NCBI RefSeq assembly: GCF_052180255.1
Contig: NZ_CP197466.1
Coordinates: forward strand, 3,224,001 to 3,288,000
DNA length: 64,000 nt
Reading direction: 5' to 3'
DNA from: Paenibacillus_AM sp052180255
GTDB lineage: Bacteria; Bacillota; Bacilli; Paenibacillales; NBRC-103111
Position 1 is the stretch's first letter. The number at the start of each line of letters is the position of its first letter. Of the stretch, positions 45,256 through 54,083 are shown piece by piece. A program made the position numbers and the translations under genes. The notes under the pieces are model-generated. The model made no database searches. It worked only from the letters and a program-made list of their open reading frames with translations, and was not told the DNA's origin.

Positions 45256-45322
45256 GATCATTAGTCAATTGACCCTTAGACTCCTGGCTTTGCGACCTAA
45301 TCTTTCGAATTAGTGTGCCATA
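45243..45322 (-). promoter_or_regulatory. c-di-GMP-I riboswitch, first of the adhesin pair
   Basis: The aptamer core differs from the second copy at only about three positions in 75 bases, so this pair is a recent tandem duplication. Blocks seen on the minus strand are GGCACACTAATTC, GAAA, GATTAGGTCGCAAAGCCA, GGAGTCTAA and CGTCCGGTTGC. The 460-base gap upstream of the adhesin gene is filled by the two aptamers, their terminators and one promoter. Confidence 0.93.
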
Positions 45323-45369
45323 TTTAATATTTTGTTCATAGTTTTACAAGTATTGCCAACCTATTCTCT

Positions 45370-45398
45370 ACTATATTTTTTAAGTAGTATTTTGTCAA
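45370..45398 (-). promoter_or_regulatory. Sigma-A promoter of the adhesin gene
   Basis: On the minus strand TTGACA is exactly 17 bases from TATAGT, about 40 bases before the first aptamer, so both riboswitches lie in the transcribed leader. Confidence 0.8.
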
Positions 45399-45425
45399 CA
45401 CCTTATTTTCGATTTTGACAAATAA

Positions 45426-45457
45426 ACACCCTTCAACTCCAACGAGTCGAAGGGTGT
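45426..45457 (-). terminator. Terminator of the surface nucleotidase operon
   Basis: ACACCCTTC pairs with GAAGGGTGT, extended by ACTC/GAGT, followed on the minus strand by TTATTTG. It lies just after the 45479-46678 gene. Confidence 0.8.
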
Positions 45458-45478
45458 CATTTTTACAAGATATATAAG

Positions 45479-46678
45479 TTACTTCCCATAAGCCCCATTT
45501 GCAAATGTGGATGGATCATACCATTTATATCCGCCCGACGGTTGTGACCATGGCTCATTTTTCGGTTCGATTGAATTCTGAGGAATTTCATTCTCAGGTC
45601 CTGCAGTAATAAGCTTTGTTTCTAGGCTCAGCTCTAGACCTTGCACTTGATCGAAGCTCTTGTACGTTTCATGTTTACCGAGCCAGTTCATGAGATTAAT
45701 GAGTAGAACCCCGTCATCGCCTTCCTTAAATCCATCGTATGTCGTTTTGACTTTTCCATTACGCTCGTCTTTATACTTCGGTGTGGCATCTTCAACCGCA
45801 GAGGAGTCTCCGATAAAAGCCGCTTTTCCTAAACCGACTTTTGCCACTGCAACATATGGGCCTTCTTCAATTCCACCGCCTGCATAATTGCCTTTATCTA
45901 CTTTATTCCCCCATACCGATGTCGTCTTTGGTAAATAGACAATTCCTTTGGCTTTATTCGGATCAAGGATAGCAAGCGTGCTGCCCGCATGCATCTCAAC
46001 CGTTTGGACACCTTTCGTAATTCCGAAAGCCTGTGCAGGCTTCTCAACGATAGAAGGTGTTGTAATATCACCAAGAGCATTGTAGCGAAAACGAATGCCA
46101 AAATTCTGCCCGAGCCAATCTGAGCTTTGTACGTCTTGCATAGCTGCTGATGCTTTTTCACCTGCATTCATACCTTTGGTTGGATCGTTCCACGCTCCTC
46201 TACGGTAACCGTTAAACGATTCATTCCCATCCCAGCGGTTCATATTACGATCTGCGTTATAGTGATCCCCGATGAAAAAGATGCTTCCCCCTTTTTGCAC
46301 ATATTCCAGCATGGCAGCTTGCTCTGTCACTTTAAATGGAATATTAGCTTCGGGAATTACGAATACATCATATTCTTTCAGGTCGTCATACGTAATAGGT
46401 GCTGTCTTACGAAGTTCAGAAACAAAATTCCCTTGCTTTGCAACTCCATTCGCAAAATCCGAGAACCCACCATCAATGACCCAATCCGCTGAACCTGCGG
46501 TCTGACCATGTGTATTATCGAACAACACTTTTCCTTTTTGCGTACCGACAGCTGCAATTTTTGGAGCAGGATCTGTTGCTTTCTCGGCCTGTGCAGGGAC
46601 TAAGAATAGGGCTCCTGCTAAAGTGAGGGAGACAGCTAGAGATATGATCGCCTTCCGTTTTTTTGAAAATAGTACCAT
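45479..46678 (-). CDS. Secreted GldG/DUF4350-like protein
   Basis: The 399-residue protein has a signal peptide (1-31, ending PAQA). The body contains GKVLFDNTHGQTAGSADW, a DDLKEYDVFVIPEANIPF strand, MLEYVQKGGSIFFIGDHYNADRN and a later AKVGLGKAAFIGDSSAVED segment. This resembles the glutamine-amidotransferase-like fold of GldG/IFT52/DUF4350 proteins, without an obvious catalytic triad. It follows the giant SLH nucleotidase gene by 12 bases with AAGGAGG before the ATG, so the two are co-expressed and probably act together outside the cell, perhaps on nucleic acids or nucleotides (inference). Confidence 0.65.
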   Translation of the reverse strand: MVLFSKKRKAIISLAVSLTLAGALFLVPAQAEKATDPAPKIAAVGTQKGKVLFDNTHGQTAGSADWVIDGGFSDFANGVAKQGNFVSELRKTAPITYDDLKEYDVFVIPEANIPFKVTEQAAMLEYVQKGGSIFFIGDHYNADRNMNRWDGNESFNGYRRGAWNDPTKGMNAGEKASAAMQDVQSSDWLGQNFGIRFRYNALGDITTPSIVEKPAQAFGITKGVQTVEMHAGSTLAILDPNKAKGIVYLPKTTSVWGNKVDKGNYAGGGIEEGPYVAVAKVGLGKAAFIGDSSAVEDATPKYKDERNGKVKTTYDGFKEGDDGVLLINLMNWLGKHETYKSFDQVQGLELSLETKLITAGPENEIPQNSIEPKNEPWSQPSGGYKWYDPSTFANGAYGK

Positions 46679-46690
46679 GTCCAGACCTCC

Positions 46691-49600
46691 TTATTTACGA
46701 ATTGTGATATCGTCGAAATTTATTCTTTTATTGTTTGCGCCTGTCACGCTAATTTTGAAACGAACATTGCCTGTTTCATTGATGGTAAAAATATGTGGAG
46801 TTAGTGTACTCTCACTCTCATTAACTAAAGCTATCTCTGTCCAAGTTGAACCCCCATCTGTTGATTTAAATAACTTCCATTGAGACCCTGAATCTGCCCC
46901 ATAATTTGCGGAGTAAATTTCAAATGTGCTGGCACCCGCTACATCAAAATTCATACTCATATTTCCACCCGTTTTAACACGAGCCGAGTTAGTGCCATTT
47001 TTCCTGTCATTACTATCATTTGAAGCCATCGCATTATCCATCGTCCAGATTCCAGAGCTCAATGTCACATTAGAACTTGCGTAACCACCTTTAAAATTGC
47101 TATTGAAGCCTTCCACCATCACAACCACTGGATCTGGGTCTGGTTTTGGATCGGGATCTGCACCCTTCACTGCTGGTGTAGCTGCACTTTTCACAGCAAT
47201 ACCTTGAGAAATACCAGCTGAAGCAATAGGTGTAATTTCGAAAGTAATGGTTTTACCCAATTCATTTCCTGTAAGAACATAGCTCGCCTTAACAGCTCCA
47301 GCAATTTCAACATCATTCGCATACCATTTGAAAATAGAGATGCCTTCTGGATCATTATCTGCATCCTCATACAAATAGCTACCTGTCAGTGTCTGACCGA
47401 CAATTGTTGATCCCATTACTTTTACATTCTTGGCCACAGGTGCTGTATTCGGTGTAGGTTTAGGATCTGGCCCTGGATTGGATAACACCTCAACGCCTGT
47501 AATTACTTCAAGCGATACAACGGCATTGTAATCATCAATTGTACCGGAGATGCGAACCTGTGAATCGATAGATGCATTATCCAAAATCGTTTTCAGACTT
47601 GCCGGAGACCAATATTTAGTAGCGTTAGTCGGCACTTGAATCGCATTGCTCGCTTTAAAGTCTACAACACCTTTTTGATCTGCAATAACAAAAACTTCAT
47701 TCGCATTGCTCAAGGCGTTTTTCGAAGTTAAGATGCCTACAATTGTAACTGGGGTTCCCTTAGCCTTTGTTCTTGCTTCCGCAACTGTAAGCCCTGCAAT
47801 TGGCTCTGTGACCGTTAAGGTCAACTGTACCTTCGGTGCATAACCACCAACAGTTCCTTCAAAGCTAAATGTGCCTACTGTGTTTGTATCAGCAGTAGCT
47901 GGAGTCCATGCAACATTCATCATCTCAGTTGTTCCATCGTTCATTGTAGCTTTCACTTGTGCGGGTAAGGAGTAGGCAGATCCTTTGACAGTACTAGCTG
48001 TGATCAGATCAATCTTGGCAATCTGACGATCTTCGGTCATTGCTTTTACTGTTACTACAAAATTCTTCGTACTCGAAGCTGCGCCTCGTTTAACCGTCGC
48101 TGTCAGTGTAACGACTGCATCCGGCTCAGTATTTAAAGGACGCTTAATTGCACCATTTATCTCAACGACTAAAGGATTGCTGGAAATCCATGATACGGTT
48201 GTGCCGTTCACACCCGTTGTTGGTAATTGGAGTGCTCCTATTACATGTTGTAAATTTACGTTATCTTTCTTGACTATCTCATCTGTCAAAGCCACCAAAG
48301 CACCGTTCACCGCGTCTTGATCGGTCATGACTCCTGCCTCAAGTACGAGTACATACACCGCTTCACTTGCATAACCTTCGTCTGTTTTCACTGCTTTAAT
48401 TTCAAGCACTGTACCCGCTTCTTGCGGTGGAATAGATACGGAGAATACACCTGTCGCAGGATCCGCAAGCCCTGATCCAAGCGTCAACAAGCCTGTTCGT
48501 ACCGTGACGGTTGAACCTCGTTTTGCAGTCCCTTTTACATTTGAGTCGCTCTCCGTTACGCCATTTACTTGAATTGGGCTTGCATCCACCTTAAATACTT
48601 GAATCGTGTATTCTTTTACCGTATCCGTGCCATTCAAAGTGAACGTTGCAACCAGCACCACATTAACATTTTGAGGAAGTCCTGCTCGTGTGATTTGACC
48701 ATTCGATACATTCACAATGGAAGAATCCGAGCTATTTTTTAACGTCCATGTAATCTGGGTGTTATTTAAGCCTGATGTAGGCAAATGAATGGAAGGTGCC
48801 GTTCCATCATAAGAAATACTCACTTGAGCTGCCGCTTCATCAAGCATATCTTGAACTGATTTCGTCTGAGCTAAGACCGTCAATGTAAATGTTTTTTGTG
48901 CTTTTGCAATTCCTTTGGTTAATGTAGCTGTCAATTGGACTTTGGCACCAGGTTCGCCCTTGACAGGTCGAGTCACTTTGCCCGCGTCCGTAATAAACGC
49001 TGGTAAATTGGAGCTCCATGTAATACTGGAACCATTTTCGCCTAGATTTGGCAATGCCATATCAGATGTGATGCCTGTCGACTCATCAAGGGTAAGTGAA
49101 GTTTGATCATGCGCTACAATTTCAGCATCACTTAGTCCTCCAGTACTGATAAGATCCGTAGACAAGCGAGGATACAACTGCGGTTTATTACTAAATACAC
49201 CAACGATTCCGGTTACAGAAGCGATGTCGCCATTTTTCAGGGTAGTTGGCACACTATATTTTTGTAAAAACACATCGTAACTCGCACCCGACTTCGTCAC
49301 CGTAAATTTCTGAACTGTCACATTGGAGACCGTGACATTCTCAACCGTTACTAACTCTCCATAATGAGCTGTAAGTTGGTCGAATGTAACGATTTTTGCT
49401 GTAGGAGCAGTTTCTGAACTCAGCTTGGTAACCGCTGACTTATCCAGTTCTACCTCTCCCTGATACGTTAATACTTTTCCGCTTATTTCTACTCGATCTC
49501 CTATCGACAGAGTAGTTCCACCATCCACCGTAGGTGAGAATGCCAGCAGCCCCCCGGTGTCGTCTTGCACATAGAAGCTTCCCTTAGCTGCATTGGTACT

Positions 49601-52600
49601 TACAATTGGTGTCGTTGTAACAATTCCTCGTATCTTAGCGGATGTACCATCTGTAAGTTGACGTACTTTCGCAATCGTTAGCAAAGATGGATCTGGATTC
49701 GGATTGCTGCCGCCATCATCTTTTTTAATACGTCCCTCGACTAGATAATTGATCGGATTGTTAAAGCTTTTCACAAAGCTTACGAGTGCCTCAAGGTCCT
49801 CTGGGCCTGTTACCGGATTATGACCTAGCTGTCCAATTGGTGCATACTTAGCACCTGTCGCAGTATACATAAAATTATTTACAGCTAATGTATAAGTGCG
49901 ATCGGCAATAATTGGAGAACCATCTAGGAATGTGATCGAAGTCACCTTATTCTGATCGGGATGATACACATATTTGAACCCGCTAATACTGTAATCTGGG
50001 CCATACTGCTTGCTTAATTGCGCATTAACGATCTTCGTTAGATCGGCACCTTTAATATCTACCTTCATCACAATGTTGTTAAATGGCAAAATATTATACA
50101 GCTGCCCCCAAGTGATGTCCCCCGCACTTAACTTATCTCGAATTCCGCCACCATTCATAAGTGCAAAATCGGTGTTCATCGCAGCCCGCATACTATCTGC
50201 AATCAAGTTACCTAACGCGTGATCTCCATTATTCGTGTAACTGCCTTCCATGGCGTTAACGGTATGACCAACCTTTTGTTCCAATTGTGGGCGAACTTTG
50301 TCTGTATATTTTGTGATAATTTCATTTACTTGCTTATCTGGTGTCTGCTTGCTGTGATCCGTGTACACGATCTCTGCTTTTTTCTGAATGATATCTTTCG
50401 TAACAGGATCAATGAGCAAATCAATATCTGTAAAAGCTTTTCCATACTCCCATGCTTGCACAATCAATTTGTTATTGACTGTTCCATTGGCTAATTTATG
50501 GCTATGCCCTGCCAAAATAACGTCAACTTCATTGTCCAAATGCATAGCCATCGTAGCAGCTGAACCAGTTACTTTATCACCCATGCCTTCTGCATCCATA
50601 TGCGCAAGCACGATGATCGCTTTGACACCTTGCTTTTTCAGTACTTCGGTGTATTTATTTACAGCGTCTGTTTCATCCGTAAAATCAATATCCTGAATAC
50701 CGGCAGGCATCACCATATTGGCTGCACTGCGAGTCACGACACCAATAAAACCGATCTTCACGCCATCTATTTCTTTTATCGCATAAGGATCTAATACAAG
50801 CTGACCGTTATCTTTATATATAACGTTAGCAGCTAATATTGGAAAATGAATTCCATTATAATTCGGTGTCCCTTTGCCTTGTGGATGCACGCCGCCTTTA
50901 ATCATGCGAAGCATCTCTGTCGTTCCCTCATCAAACTCATGATTACCAACCGTACCCACATCGAATCCGATTGCTTCCATGGTTTCAATTGTTGGCTCAT
51001 CTTGTAGGAGTCCAGATACAGGGGAACTGCCACCCCATGCGTCACCTGTCTCTACGAAAAGAGTATGCGCTGGATCTAATGCTTTTATCGTTTTAAAATA
51101 ACCAGCAAGTACATCCATTCTGCCCACAGTTATGTCGGGGATTTTATCGCCATTCAAATCTTCGCTGTAAGTTTGATCAATTTTGCCATGAAGATCGTTA
51201 AGCCCTAACACCCTAACGTGGAACGGTGTAGGTACTGGCGTTGGTGTTGGTGTTGGCGTTGGTGTTGGGGTTGGTGTCGTCGTTGGGGTTGGTGTCGGTG
51301 TCGTCGTTGGGGTTGGTGTTGATGTTGGTGTCGGTGTCGGTGTTGGTGTTGATGTTTGTGTCGGTGTCGGTGTTGGTGTTGATGTTGATGTTGGTGTCGG
51401 TGTTGATGTTGGTGTCGGTGTTGGTGTTGGCGTTGGTGTGCTTGGGGTCCAAGGTGATCCCGAGCCTGAGCTTGATGATGGAGGTGTTGTAGATGGTGTT
51501 GCTGAAGTGGAATCCTTTACCTCTTTGTCATTCACAAGCGTTGTAATACCGGATGACAATGTTAATGCTGATGGTGCCGTGGTGAAGCTTACACCTTTTA
51601 TATGAACAAAAGCATGACCGATCTTACCACTGCCTTTAATTGTTACAGGGGAATGGAATACGGCATTACGAATCATTGCATTCGCATTCATATCAACGAT
51701 ACTCTGCCAAGCTCCTGAATGCATAGTTAAGCTCTCAATCGCAGCACCATTGTTTAATTCGATAATGACTTGTGGTGCATAGACTTGCAAGTTATCAAAG
51801 CTACCTGTTAATCGGATTGTGGATTGTGGGGGGGTGCCAACTTCAACCGATACCCTGCCAAATCCACCTTTTGTCAGACTACGTTCTTCAAGTGTACCTC
51901 CAGATAACATATGAGTATGACCTACTGAGGTTGTACCTTGAGCTATTACGCGAACAGCACCATTGTTCTTACGAACTTCTACGTCGCCAAGCTGTGAATC
52001 TTCCAGAACAATGCTGTTAGGTCCACCGCCACGAATGATCGTTTTTCCTTTTACCGTGACACCTTGTAAGTGAACATTACCTTCCCCCACACTCTCAGCA
52101 AGGATGAGATTACCGGGAATCGTAAGTTTATTCAACTTAACTTCGCTGCTTGTCACAATGAGGTTGTCACCTGTAAATGTGCTAAGCGTACCCGCTTGAC
52201 CATATACGACCGTACGACTTGTTATTTGTTGGACACGATCTAATGTCGAGACTGCCTCGGCACGTGTAATGTAAGTTGTCGGTTGAAATGAACCATCTGC
52301 GTAGCCGGTCATGTAACCTTTACTACTTACAGCTCCAATTGCATCTTTACTCCATTGTGGAATAGACAATTCATCTGTGAATGAACGAACTGATTTGCTG
52401 CTAGCAGCATCGAGACGAAGGATAGACTTCATGACCACCGCAACTTCTTGCCTGCTTATAAAAGCATTTGGTCGGATCTTCCCATCTTTATCCCCACTTA
52501 AATAACCTGCTGCTTTTGCCTTAGCGATATCTGATGCATACCAATCTTTTGCGCTAACGTCGCTAAACACCGCATCAGACTGTGTTTGAAAATCAAACAC

Positions 52601-52837
52601 ACGATTTACAAGAGCAAAAAACTCAGCGCGTGTTACATTCGTATCCGGCTGCATGGCTCCATCCGCGTATCCACGCATCAGACCGAGCTCTGCCCATACC
52701 TGCATTTCTTTTTCTGCCCAATGCCCCTTGGTGTCAACCGTGGAAGCATGAGCCCAATAAGGTGCCCCTCCTCCAAAGAATAGACTTACTACAATCGTTA
52801 GAGCGAGCAAACATCGTGAGGCTTTACGTAGGAACAT
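46691..52837 (-). CDS. SLH-anchored multidomain 5'-nucleotidase
   Basis: The 2048-residue protein has, in order, a signal peptide (1-31); three SLH domains (about 32-205); a repetitive right-handed-helix-like region (about 210-430); a Thr/Pro linker (about 466-540); a 5'-nucleotidase (about 545-1034) with LNDLHG, TGDAWGGS, GNHEFD, AGHSHK and the C-terminal MNGGGIR/YNILPFNN substrate motifs; an OB-fold-like domain (about 1049-1190); atrophied bacterial Ig domains and a Big_4-like domain (about 1200-1700); a second OB-like domain; an Ig-like domain; and a C-terminal jelly-roll-like domain. It probably dephosphorylates extracellular nucleotides at the S-layer for phosphate or nucleoside uptake. 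AGGAGG precedes the ATG. A smaller secreted protein follows in the operon. Confidence 0.9.
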   Translation of the reverse strand: MFLRKASRCLLALTIVVSLFFGGGAPYWAHASTVDTKGHWAEKEMQVWAELGLMRGYADGAMQPDTNVTRAEFFALVNRVFDFQTQSDAVFSDVSAKDWYASDIAKAKAAGYLSGDKDGKIRPNAFISRQEVAVVMKSILRLDAASSKSVRSFTDELSIPQWSKDAIGAVSSKGYMTGYADGSFQPTTYITRAEAVSTLDRVQQITSRTVVYGQAGTLSTFTGDNLIVTSSEVKLNKLTIPGNLILAESVGEGNVHLQGVTVKGKTIIRGGGPNSIVLEDSQLGDVEVRKNNGAVRVIAQGTTSVGHTHMLSGGTLEERSLTKGGFGRVSVEVGTPPQSTIRLTGSFDNLQVYAPQVIIELNNGAAIESLTMHSGAWQSIVDMNANAMIRNAVFHSPVTIKGSGKIGHAFVHIKGVSFTTAPSALTLSSGITTLVNDKEVKDSTSATPSTTPPSSSSGSGSPWTPSTPTPTPTPTPTSTPTPTSTSTPTPTPTQTSTPTPTPTPTSTPTPTTTPTPTPTTTPTPTPTPTPTPTPVPTPFHVRVLGLNDLHGKIDQTYSEDLNGDKIPDITVGRMDVLAGYFKTIKALDPAHTLFVETGDAWGGSSPVSGLLQDEPTIETMEAIGFDVGTVGNHEFDEGTTEMLRMIKGGVHPQGKGTPNYNGIHFPILAANVIYKDNGQLVLDPYAIKEIDGVKIGFIGVVTRSAANMVMPAGIQDIDFTDETDAVNKYTEVLKKQGVKAIIVLAHMDAEGMGDKVTGSAATMAMHLDNEVDVILAGHSHKLANGTVNNKLIVQAWEYGKAFTDIDLLIDPVTKDIIQKKAEIVYTDHSKQTPDKQVNEIITKYTDKVRPQLEQKVGHTVNAMEGSYTNNGDHALGNLIADSMRAAMNTDFALMNGGGIRDKLSAGDITWGQLYNILPFNNIVMKVDIKGADLTKIVNAQLSKQYGPDYSISGFKYVYHPDQNKVTSITFLDGSPIIADRTYTLAVNNFMYTATGAKYAPIGQLGHNPVTGPEDLEALVSFVKSFNNPINYLVEGRIKKDDGGSNPNPDPSLLTIAKVRQLTDGTSAKIRGIVTTTPIVSTNAAKGSFYVQDDTGGLLAFSPTVDGGTTLSIGDRVEISGKVLTYQGEVELDKSAVTKLSSETAPTAKIVTFDQLTAHYGELVTVENVTVSNVTVQKFTVTKSGASYDVFLQKYSVPTTLKNGDIASVTGIVGVFSNKPQLYPRLSTDLISTGGLSDAEIVAHDQTSLTLDESTGITSDMALPNLGENGSSITWSSNLPAFITDAGKVTRPVKGEPGAKVQLTATLTKGIAKAQKTFTLTVLAQTKSVQDMLDEAAAQVSISYDGTAPSIHLPTSGLNNTQITWTLKNSSDSSIVNVSNGQITRAGLPQNVNVVLVATFTLNGTDTVKEYTIQVFKVDASPIQVNGVTESDSNVKGTAKRGSTVTVRTGLLTLGSGLADPATGVFSVSIPPQEAGTVLEIKAVKTDEGYASEAVYVLVLEAGVMTDQDAVNGALVALTDEIVKKDNVNLQHVIGALQLPTTGVNGTTVSWISSNPLVVEINGAIKRPLNTEPDAVVTLTATVKRGAASSTKNFVVTVKAMTEDRQIAKIDLITASTVKGSAYSLPAQVKATMNDGTTEMMNVAWTPATADTNTVGTFSFEGTVGGYAPKVQLTLTVTEPIAGLTVAEARTKAKGTPVTIVGILTSKNALSNANEVFVIADQKGVVDFKASNAIQVPTNATKYWSPASLKTILDNASIDSQVRISGTIDDYNAVVSLEVITGVEVLSNPGPDPKPTPNTAPVAKNVKVMGSTIVGQTLTGSYLYEDADNDPEGISIFKWYANDVEIAGAVKASYVLTGNELGKTITFEITPIASAGISQGIAVKSAATPAVKGADPDPKPDPDPVVVMVEGFNSNFKGGYASSNVTLSSGIWTMDNAMASNDSNDRKNGTNSARVKTGGNMSMNFDVAGASTFEIYSANYGADSGSQWKLFKSTDGGSTWTEIALVNESESTLTPHIFTINETGNVRFKISVTGANNKRINFDDITIRK
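51230..51440 (-). repeat. Simple-sequence repeat encoding a Thr/Pro linker
   Basis: About 210 bases of GGTGTT/GGTGTC-type hexamers (plus-strand reading) encode alternating TP and TS residues between the SLH anchor and the nucleotidase. Hexamer slippage would change linker length without a frameshift. Confidence 0.85.
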
Positions 52838-52901
52838 CTTATTTTCCTCCTAAAAATGAATCTTGTACGAACAGGACAATCATCCTCATCCTACCGTCAT
52901 T

Positions 52902-52930
52902 TTATTAGGACATGATCAAATGCATGTAAA
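52902..52930 (-). promoter_or_regulatory. Putative sigma-A promoter of the surface nucleotidase operon
   Basis: On the minus strand TTTACA is 17 bases from TAATAA, about 65 bases before the ATG. The -10 is only a fair match. Confidence 0.45.
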
Positions 52931-52954
52931 TAATTTATTTATTTTTCTGATAAT

Positions 52955-53018
52955 AAAAGCGGCATATTTAACATCATGGATTTTTCAAAACATCCACATG
53001 CCAAACATGCCGCTTTTT
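52955..53018 (-). terminator. Terminator of the racemase operon
   Basis: GCGGCAT pairs with ATGCCGC, with an inner TGGAT/ATCCA stem. T-rich tails lie on both sides. It separates the racemase gene from the surface nucleotidase gene. Confidence 0.75.
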
Positions 53019-53060
53019 TATCCTATTTTTCACATCACGAAGATAGATAAAATAATTTCA

Positions 53061-54083
53061 TTAATGATCATCCGCAGGCGGTATGAGTAGATACCCTTCA
53101 TTTAAGGCATCTTCTTCATTCGTTATAAACGTATGCATGCCCATCATCCATGCTGATCCTTCAATGCGCGTTAACACTGCAGGCAATCCGCCAACTTCAC
53201 TTGTTCCTACAATTACAGCCCTGAATATAGAACCAACTATACTCTCATGCACGAACTCCTTATTCATCGCAAGCTCACCTTTACTGTATAAGGTTGCAAG
53301 CTTCGCAGACGTCCCTGTTCCACACGGAGACCGATCAATTCCACCGGGTGGAACAATAACGGTATTCTTCACATCCGCTTCGGGATGCGTAGGGTCTGTG
53401 AAAAATTCAATATGAGTCAGTCCCCTAATCGATGGAATTTCAGGGTGCACAATATCTACCTTATGATTAATCGCTTTGCGGATCCGAATAGCAGTCTCCA
53501 CAATGGTCGAACCATTCGATGGTATAAGTTCAAGATCAATTTTACGAGCATCTATAATCGCATAAAAATTACCGCCATAAGCGATGTCGCAATACACACT
53601 GCCTAATCCTTCAACCTCAACTTCCATACTTGTCAAAAGGAATGCCGGGATATTATGAAAAGCAACCTTCGTCGCCTTCCCATCCACAACCGTGATCGCT
53701 GCCTCTACTAATCCGGCTGGCGTGTCGAGCTTGAGAGTTGTTATAGGCTCTGATACTTGAATCATACCCGTCTCCACCAGAGCTGTACACACCCCAATGG
53801 TATCATGTCCGCACATTGGCAAATAGCCACCCGTCTCAATATAGATGACCCCAATGTCAGCCTCAGGATGGCATGGTTCAACAAGCAAGGCACCTGACAT
53901 CACCTCATGCCCTCTTGGTTCATACATCAGAATGCGACGAACATCGTCATGCTCACGCTTCATATAGAGCATTTTCTCCATCATGGTATTGCCAATTAAC
54001 TTAGGAAGTCCGCTAATCACCGTTCTTGTTGGATTGCCTCCTGTATGTGTATCCACGGTTGTAAATGTCTTCTTTGTTCTCAC
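53061..54083 (-). CDS. Proline racemase/4-hydroxyproline 2-epimerase family protein
   Basis: The 340-residue protein has both catalytic cysteines of the family, in LPMCGHDTIG and RSPCGTGTSA, plus the DTHTGGNPTR start. Members with two cysteines epimerise L-hydroxyproline to D-hydroxyproline or racemise proline; the trans-3-hydroxyproline dehydratases have Thr at the second site. It starts with GTG overlapping the stop of the FAD dehydrogenase gene by one base. The pairing with a D-amino-acid dehydrogenase supports a trans-4-hydroxy-L-proline route. Substrate is not certain. Confidence 0.87.
   Translation of the reverse strand: MRTKKTFTTVDTHTGGNPTRTVISGLPKLIGNTMMEKMLYMKREHDDVRRILMYEPRGHEVMSGALLVEPCHPEADIGVIYIETGGYLPMCGHDTIGVCTALVETGMIQVSEPITTLKLDTPAGLVEAAITVVDGKATKVAFHNIPAFLLTSMEVEVEGLGSVYCDIAYGGNFYAIIDARKIDLELIPSNGSTIVETAIRIRKAINHKVDIVHPEIPSIRGLTHIEFFTDPTHPEADVKNTVIVPPGGIDRSPCGTGTSAKLATLYSKGELAMNKEFVHESIVGSIFRAVIVGTSEVGGLPAVLTRIEGSAWMMGMHTFITNEEDALNEGYLLIPPADDH

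Noticed and set aside
51241..51492. Plus-strand frame of mostly Val and Leu over the simple repeat
   Set aside because: It is the antisense of the Thr/Pro linker codons of the SLH nucleotidase; the composition is a by-product of the hexamer repeat.
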